From Melioribacteraceae bacterium (GTDB lineage: Bacteria; Bacteroidota; Ignavibacteria; Ignavibacteriales; Melioribacteraceae), in assembly GCA_027858595.1 (NCBI GenBank), contig JAQICK010000164.1:1-11411 (forward strand): a stretch of DNA of 11,411 nucleotides, read 5' to 3'. The position numbers and the translations under genes are program-made. Below are positions 6,973 to 11,411 of this stretch, piece after piece. The notes below the pieces were generated by a model that saw only the letters and a list, made by a program, of their open reading frames with translations, had not been told where the DNA came from and ran no database searches. Every line of letters starts with the position of its first letter. The first letter of the stretch is position 1.

Positions 6973-7896
6973 TTATGGAATATCTTTAAAATTATTCAAA
7001 GACTCAATGTCGCTGAATTTTTCAATTCCAAAAATTTCTACATTTTTATCAATTCTTTTTATCAATCCTTGTAAAACTTTACCTGGACCAATTTCATAAA
7101 ATTTTGTTGCACCATCAGCTATCATATTTTTAATTGTCTCTTCCCATCTAACCGGGGTAGATAATTGTTCAAATAATAATTTACTAATTTCATTTTTTTT
7201 AGTAACTGGCATAGCTGTCACATTTGCATAAACCGGAATTGTTGCATTATCAATTTTTGTTGTATTTAATTTTGCTAATAATTTTTCTTTAGCAGAAGCC
7301 ATAAGCGGAGAATGAAAAGCACCACTTACAACTAATTCTTTAACAAGCTTTGCTCCGTTTTCTTTAGCAAAAACCATTGCAGAATGAACTCCTTCAATAG
7401 AACCAGAGATTACAACTTGTCCTGGAGAATTAAAATTTGCACTTTGCACAATATTAGTTTCGGAAACTTTTTTACAAATTTCATCAACCTTTTCTGGACT
7501 TAATCCAATAATTGCAGCCATTGTTCCCGGTTGTTCAATGCCAGCTTGGAGCATAGCTTGACCACGAGTTCTTACTAGTTTAAGTGCATCTATTGCGTCA
7601 AGTGAACCGGAAGCAACAAGTGCCGAATACTCTCCGAGAGAATGCCCAGCAACCATATCAGGTTTGAGACTTTTAATTTTATTGAAAACAGAAATACTGT
7701 GCAAAAATATTGCAGGCTGAGTAATATCCGTTTGCTTTAAAGAATCCATTGGACCATTAAACATGATATCTGTTAACGAAATTCCAATAGCCGAATCGGC
7801 AGAATCCATTAACTCTTTTGAGGAGTTATACAAATCCTTTCCCATTCCAACATATTGTGAACCCTGTCCAGGGAAAACAAAAGCAATTTTACTCAC
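6973..7896 (-). CDS. fabD: Malonyl-CoA:ACP transacylase, GTG start
   Basis: FabD transfers malonate from CoA to AcpP and so supplies the extender unit for FabH and FabF. It has 307 residues, the normal length. The N-terminal motif FVFPGQGSQYVGMG includes Gln11 of the oxyanion region. The nucleophile elbow GHSLGEY carries Ser86, Arg111 lies in VRTRGQAM, and the catalytic His195 is in GAFHSPLM. The start codon is GTG at 7896, touching the TAG stop of fabH (TAGGTG); the in-frame stop rules out any upstream start. A GGGGA SD lies about 9 nt before it within the fabH 3' end. This geometry indicates translational coupling of fabH and fabD, which fits enzymes that must work together on malonyl-ACP. 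Confidence 0.96.
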   Translation of the reverse strand: MSKIAFVFPGQGSQYVGMGKDLYNSSKELMDSADSAIGISLTDIMFNGPMDSLKQTDITQPAIFLHSISVFNKIKSLKPDMVAGHSLGEYSALVASGSLDAIDALKLVRTRGQAMLQAGIEQPGTMAAIIGLSPEKVDEICKKVSETNIVQSANFNSPGQVVISGSIEGVHSAMVFAKENGAKLVKELVVSGAFHSPLMASAKEKLLAKLNTTKIDNATIPVYANVTAMPVTKKNEISKLLFEQLSTPVRWEETIKNMIADGATKFYEIGPGKVLQGLIKRIDKNVEIFGIEKFSDIESLNNFKDIP

Positions 7897-8904
7897 CTAA
7901 TCAATTCCCCAAACAATGTGCATTGATCCCCAAGTATAACCTGCACCAAATGCTGCAAGAATTAGATTGTCGCCTTTCTTGAATTTTCCATCTCTATAAT
8001 ATTCAGCTAAACATAGTGGAATTGTAGCAGCAGTTGTGTTTCCATATTTTGCAATATTAATTGTGACTTTTTCAGGTGGAATTCCCATTCTTTTTGCAGT
8101 TGCATCAATAATTCTAAGGTTTGCTTGATGTGGAACTAGATAGGCGATGTCCTCACTTTTAAGTCCATTCTTTTCCATAATTTCTACTGAAATATCCGCC
8201 ATTCCTTTTACAGCAACCTTGAAAACGGCTTTACCATCTTGATATACAAAATGCTCGCGGTTATCTACAGTTTCATGACTAGCTGGGTGAAGACTACCAC
8301 CAGCTTTCATAAATAAAGCATCTTTTCCAGAACCATCTGTTCTTAAAATTGAATCTTGAACGCCAATATTTAAATCTTCTGATGGCTCTAATAAAACTGC
8401 AGCAGCACCATCACCAAATAGAAGACATGTGTTTCTATCTGTGTAATCAAGTATCGAACTCATTTTTTCAGCACCAACGACAACAACTTTTTTATATTGA
8501 CCACTTTCAATTAAACTTGTACCTGATTGCATTGCAAAAAGGAAGCCAGAACATGCAGCAGATAAATCATATCCCCAAGCATTTTTAGCACCAATATTAT
8601 CTTGAACTAAAGCTGCTGTTGCTGGGAAAGCCATATCTGGCGTTATAGTTGCAATAATAATTACATCAACATCCAACGGATCTGTGTTTGTAGATTTCAG
8701 CAAATCTTCAACAGCTTTTGTTGCAAGCACACTAGTTCCGCCCTCTTCGAGAACTCTTCGTTCACTAATTCCAGTTCTAGTTCTTATCCACTCATCATTT
8801 GTGTCAAGAATTGATTCAAAATATTTATTATCTAAAACTTTTTCTGGCACATACATACCAACGCCAGTAATAACAGCGGAATACAATTTATTTTTTTTCT
8901 GCAT
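7897..8904 (-). CDS. fabH: 3-oxoacyl-[acyl-carrier-protein] synthase III
   Basis: FabH starts fatty-acid chains by condensing an acyl-CoA primer (acetyl-CoA or a branched-chain acyl-CoA) with malonyl-ACP. It has 335 residues. The catalytic triad is Cys118 in DLSAACSGF, His259 in VPHQANLRI and Asn289 in KYGNTTAATIP. The N-terminal ITGVGMYVPEKVLDN and RTRTGISERR are typical. The primer preference cannot be read from the sequence with certainty. The ATG at 8904 lies inside plsX (17-bp overlap) and has an AGGAAG-type SD about 10 nt upstream, so it is likely translated in coupling with plsX. It is followed without a gap by fabD. Confidence 0.96.
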   Translation of the reverse strand: MQKKNKLYSAVITGVGMYVPEKVLDNKYFESILDTNDEWIRTRTGISERRVLEEGGTSVLATKAVEDLLKSTNTDPLDVDVIIIATITPDMAFPATAALVQDNIGAKNAWGYDLSAACSGFLFAMQSGTSLIESGQYKKVVVVGAEKMSSILDYTDRNTCLLFGDGAAAVLLEPSEDLNIGVQDSILRTDGSGKDALFMKAGGSLHPASHETVDNREHFVYQDGKAVFKVAVKGMADISVEIMEKNGLKSEDIAYLVPHQANLRIIDATAKRMGIPPEKVTINIAKYGNTTAATIPLCLAEYYRDGKFKKGDNLILAAFGAGYTWGSMHIVWGID

Positions 8905-9934
8905 AACGAGTAAGTTCTTCCTTAATTTTTATAATCAAATTTTTATTATACATTTTTCTTGCAGCTAAAACCATATTTTTAATTGCAAGAGTTGAACTTG
9001 ACCCATGACCAATAATACTTATACCATTTACTCCAAGCAAAGGTAATCCTCCCACATTATCTGGATCGGCCTTACTGAGAGATTCTTTAAAAGCACGTTT
9101 TGTTGGTGGAAATCCAAAAGGAGAAACCCTTAACTTGTTTGCTAGACTTTTGTTAGAATAATTTTTGATTGCTGCTTTAAGAAAACTTGGCATACTCTCG
9201 GCAAACTTTAAGAGAATATTTCCAATAAAACCATCACAAACAATTAAATCGGCTGTACCTTTAAAAATATCGTTACCCTCAACATTTCCAATAAAATTCA
9301 GGTCCGATTCTCTTAGCAATTTAGCAGTATCGGAGGTTAACTTATATCCTTTACTATCCTCTTCGCCAACGTTTATAAGTCCAACGCGTGGATTCTTAAT
9401 TCCATAAATTTCTCTTAAAAGAATTGAACTAAGTAATGCAAATTCAAAAATATGTTGAGGTTTAGAATCGACGAAAGCACCAACATCGGCTAAAAATGTA
9501 AAGCCATCGTTGCTATTCGGGAGCGGAGCTGTTAGCGTTGGACGTGAGACTCCTTTGATACGTCCCATTCCAAAAATTGAATTAACTACCATTGCACCAG
9601 TATTGCCAGCACTCACAAAGGCATGGGCTTTACCAGTTTTAACTAACTTAGCACCAACTGCCATTGAGGAATTTGGTTTTTTTTTCATTGTATCAGTTGG
9701 ATGATCGTGCATATCAATAACTTGATCGGCATGAACAATAAAATCAGAATTGAAATTAAGATTGTTCTTACTAATTACATCCTTAATTTCATCTGTTTTC
9801 CCAACAAGATACAAATCGAAATCTTTTGCCTCGTGGAAAGCCTCAATTGCTCCAACAACAGCATTGTGCGGAGCAAAATCTCCACCCATTGCATCTATTG
9901 CAATTGCACACTTAGATTTAGTGTCGTTTGTCAT
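8888..9934 (-). CDS. plsX: Phosphate acyltransferase (acyl-ACP:phosphate)
   Basis: PlsX converts acyl-ACP and phosphate to acyl-phosphate, the donor used by the membrane acyltransferase PlsY to start phosphatidic acid synthesis. It links the Fab cycle to phospholipid synthesis and is a peripheral membrane enzyme. It has 348 residues. Family motifs in order: IDAMGGDFAPH (13-23), SAGNTGAMV (108-116), NVGEEDSKG (188-196), VCDGFIGNILLK (232-243) and GLPLLGVNG...IGHGSS (296-313). The ATG at 9934 is 12 bp after the rpmF stop, with an AAGAG SD that overlaps that stop. Its 3' end overlaps fabH by 17 bp. The rpmF-plsX-fabH order is widely conserved in bacteria. Confidence 0.97.
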   Translation of the reverse strand: MTNDTKSKCAIAIDAMGGDFAPHNAVVGAIEAFHEAKDFDLYLVGKTDEIKDVISKNNLNFNSDFIVHADQVIDMHDHPTDTMKKKPNSSMAVGAKLVKTGKAHAFVSAGNTGAMVVNSIFGMGRIKGVSRPTLTAPLPNSNDGFTFLADVGAFVDSKPQHIFEFALLSSILLREIYGIKNPRVGLINVGEEDSKGYKLTSDTAKLLRESDLNFIGNVEGNDIFKGTADLIVCDGFIGNILLKFAESMPSFLKAAIKNYSNKSLANKLRVSPFGFPPTKRAFKESLSKADPDNVGGLPLLGVNGISIIGHGSSSTLAIKNMVLAARKMYNKNLIIKIKEELTRYAEKK

Positions 9935-9946
9935 ATTAAAACTCTT

Positions 9947-10126
9947 TTATGATGCAGGAACAAACATTGAACGACCAGCATAATATCCACAACTTGGACA
10001 TGCTCTATGGTTCAATTTCATTTCACCACAATTTGAACATGCGGTTAATGTTGGAGCTGTTGCTTTGTAATGAGTTCTTCTTTTGTCTCTTCTACTTTTG
10101 GATATCTTCCGTTTTGGATGCGCCAT
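9947..10126 (-). CDS. rpmF: 50S ribosomal protein L32, zinc-ribbon form
   Basis: A 59-residue small basic ribosomal protein. It begins MAHPKRKISKSRRDKRRTHY, as L32 proteins do. Two CxxC pairs follow, Cys30/Cys33 (CSNC) and Cys43/Cys46 (CPSC), forming the zinc ribbon; this is the zinc-binding version, not a cysteine-free paralogue. It ends GYYAGRSMFVPAS. The ATG at 10126 has an AAGG SD 8 nt upstream, between it and the yceD stop 14 bp away. The yceD-rpmF-plsX-fabH grouping couples ribosome and membrane-lipid synthesis in many bacteria and probably shares the promoter upstream of yceD. Confidence 0.97.
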   Translation of the reverse strand: MAHPKRKISKSRRDKRRTHYKATAPTLTACSNCGEMKLNHRACPSCGYYAGRSMFVPAS

Positions 10127-10140
10127 AACACTGCCTTATT

Positions 10141-10653
10141 TTAATTTAATTTTCCTTTTAACTCTAATAATTTGTCCCAAATGGGATTACTAGTATCTGC
10201 TACACAATTACATTCATTTTCATTTTGGTTAATACCACACATCGAACAAAGCCCCTTACAATCTTCATTACAAAGAATTTTCATTGGAATTGCTAAAAGT
10301 GCATTTCCCACTGTATCAATGGATAAATCTATTTTGTCATCATCTGGCGACAAATAATAAATTCCATTTTCATCAACCTCATCATTCTTTTTACTATAAG
10401 TAATAAAGTAGATGCTCTTAAACTTTGTTGTTATTTTATCTTCAAATTCTAACGTACATCTATCACAAATATACTTTGCTGTAAGTTGAAGATTACATTT
10501 TAATACAATCTGAGTAGATGATTTATCCATTTCACAATTTAATAGAACATTGCCATTAAATTTTTCTTCTAGACCAAGTTCGCCTACACTAGTCTTAAAG
10601 TCAAACTGGTGGAGACCATTTTTATAATTTGTGAATTTTATTTGCATCGACAT
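10141..10653 (-). CDS. yceD: YceD family protein (DUF177), cysteine-rich
   Basis: A 170-residue DUF177 protein. This family is usually encoded directly before rpmF, and its members have been linked to 23S rRNA accumulation or large-subunit assembly; the biochemical role is unclear. Two cysteine clusters are visible: CDRC (63-66), and the family signature CNEDCKGLCSMCGINQNENECNC (given by its cysteines at 128, 132, 136, 139, 148 and 150). They probably bind metal, although that is inference. The ATG at 10653 is chosen; a second ATG two codons on is possible, and neither has a clear SD. It is the first gene of the fab operon, about 20 nt downstream of a plausible transcription start. Confidence 0.9.
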   Translation of the reverse strand: MSMQIKFTNYKNGLHQFDFKTSVGELGLEEKFNGNVLLNCEMDKSSTQIVLKCNLQLTAKYICDRCTLEFEDKITTKFKSIYFITYSKKNDEVDENGIYYLSPDDDKIDLSIDTVGNALLAIPMKILCNEDCKGLCSMCGINQNENECNCVADTSNPIWDKLLELKGKLN

Positions 10654-10660
10654 TCTATTT

Positions 10661-10681
10661 CAAATTTAGCTTACAAATTTA
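10661..10681 (-). promoter_or_regulatory. Tandem Bacteroidota-type -7 elements (TAnnTTTG) before yceD
   Basis: TAAATTTG occurs twice on the minus strand, at 10681-10674 and 10668-10661, starts 13 bp apart. Each matches the TAnnTTTG consensus of Bacteroidota sigma factors. The upstream copy has TTG 20 nt before it. Read as sigma-70-like, it also gives TTGATT, 17 nt, TAAATT (10704-10699 and 10681-10676). This is the best promoter candidate for the whole fab cluster. Confidence 0.5.
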
Positions 10682-10692
10682 ATTAAAGTGAA

Positions 10693-10705
10693 CTTGATAA
10701 TCAAG
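10693..10705 (-). promoter_or_regulatory. Perfect 13-bp palindrome, probable operator of the fab operon
   Basis: CTTGATAATCAAG is a perfect inverted repeat with a single central base. It covers the -35/-33 part of the yceD promoter, where a bound protein would block RNA polymerase. The core TTGATTATCAA is the same as I recall for the FabT operator of lactic-acid bacteria, a MarR-family repressor of fatty-acid genes. No regulator gene is in this window, so the binder is unknown. Confidence 0.45.
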
Positions 10706-10893
10706 AAATAGTTGTTATATCAGCGATTCAGGGTTTAAATAATTATACTTCAAGTAACACCTTCAAATATGGTAATTTAGAGTAATTCCTTTGTCAGCCT
10801 AGTGCTTATCTAATTTTTGTCTATCTCAATATTTTTTTAGTTCATATCTTTTCTTTTCCATTATTTAACTGTTGCCCTCACTTATTCAGATAA
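10706..10893. other. Gene-free spacer between transposase and fab promoter; IS end expected here
   Basis: This AT-rich stretch has no credible gene; the longest ATG frame I read is about 11 codons. The downstream end of the insertion sequence must lie here, possibly near CAGCGATTCAGGG (10721-10733), but the other end of the element is outside the window, so the inverted repeat cannot be confirmed. I see no strong terminator after the transposase, so read-through into the fab operon is possible. Confidence 0.35.
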
Positions 10894-11411
10894 TTATTCT
10901 AATCTGATTTGAACTCTTGTTTCAAGTGATATTTTTAAGTAATCCTCATCAAGAGAGCCATATTTTAGAAAAGCGAGAAGTTCATTCCAAAGATGCTTTA
11001 TTGTAATTTTCCTTTTGAGATAAGTTTTTAATTTTTGCCCCAATACTACCAATTGATTTATCATGTGTGCTATTTGCAATGCTTGATAGTAATTCTTTGT
11101 AGCCCTCAAACTTACTTCGGAGTATTTGTGTTTTAATTCATACCCACCGTTCTTTTGGTCATTAAAACCTTCGTTCTCTATTTTCCACCTTAAACGACCA
11201 GAAAAACTTATTTGAGTCGCTGTTCTATTTGTAATTTTTAGAGATGTAACAAAAACATACTTTTTGTTATTTTCTTCTGTTTTTATCCAATTAAGAATAT
11301 GACCCTTGTATTTTATTTCTGATACCCACTGGTGTTTGGTTGTTTCTCTTTCAGTTTTCTTATGAGTTGTTACTTCTAATTTATTCTTTTTTTGTAGTGG
11401 AAGTAATAATT
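10894..11411 (-). mobile_element. DDE-type transposase, C-terminal 171 residues (partial insertion sequence)
   Basis: An uninterrupted frame enters from the right edge (first full codon at 11409) and ends at a natural-looking stop. It contains TSLKITNRTATQI (55-67), then GRLRWKIENEGFNDQK (71-86), which resembles the glutamate-bearing signature of IS4-clan transposases: an arginine, the catalytic Glu78 and a lysine at about 86. GGYELKHKYS and KNYYQALQIAHMINQLV follow, a C-terminal helix region I associate with unclassified (ISNCY-like) or IS4-like transposases of Gram-negative bacteria. The two catalytic aspartates would lie outside the window, so it is unknown whether the element is intact. 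No stop or frameshift interrupts the visible part. It is transcribed towards the fatty-acid operon. The IS family is not assigned with confidence. Confidence 0.75.

Noticed and set aside
9701..9983. Two plus-strand reading frames of 77 and 83 codons
   Set aside because: They are antisense to the 5' end of plsX and the end of rpmF; AT-rich shadow frames without motifs or RBS.
1..11411. CRISPR arrays, tRNA or rRNA genes, toxin-antitoxin or defence genes
   Set aside because: No regularly spaced repeats, cloverleaf-like sequences or relevant protein motifs were seen anywhere in the window.

Overview
The window is AT-rich (roughly one third G+C by eye). Every gene I can support lies on the minus strand, so transcription runs from high to low coordinates. 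It is a chromosomal housekeeping region: a complete type II fatty-acid synthesis cluster, then RNase III, then glycine decarboxylase. An insertion-sequence transposase lies upstream and an outer-membrane POTRA protein is cut off at the far end. A POTRA protein with a signal peptide implies a Gram-negative envelope. The single-chain GcvP, the low G+C and the order yceD-rpmF-plsX-fabH-fabD-fabG-acpP-fabF-rnc suggest the Bacteroidota/Ignavibacteriota/Chlorobiota group. I lean towards Ignavibacteria, because several genes have good Shine-Dalgarno (SD) sequences. This placement is inference.

Layout in transcription order: (1) 11411-10894, C-terminal part of a DDE-type transposase, pointing into the fab cluster. 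(2) 10893-10654, a gene-free leader with a promoter-like region and a perfect 13-bp palindrome on its -35 side. (3) 10653-4531, yceD (DUF177), rpmF (L32), plsX, fabH, fabD, fabG, acpP and fabF, tightly packed as far as fabD. (4) 4416-3637, rnc. (5) 3540-652, gcvP. (6) 651-262, a CoA-binding-domain protein abutting gcvP. (7) 243-1, the start of a POTRA (BamA/TamA-like) protein.

How they work together: PlsX makes acyl-phosphate for phospholipid synthesis. FabD loads malonate onto AcpP, FabH starts chains, FabF elongates them and FabG does the first reduction. No dehydratase (FabZ/FabA), enoyl reductase or AcpS is in this window. All catalytic residues I looked for are present.

No new protein system is visible. 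The most interesting signals are regulatory. First, a terminator-like hairpin lies between acpP and fabF, and its 3' arm is also perfectly complementary over 9 nt to the fabF ribosome-binding site. Second, the palindrome CTTGATAATCAAG overlaps the best promoter of the fatty-acid operon and resembles the FabT-type operator. Third, the POTRA gene has a strong SD but no standard start codon in frame; a run of eight A's nearby offers a frameshift alternative.
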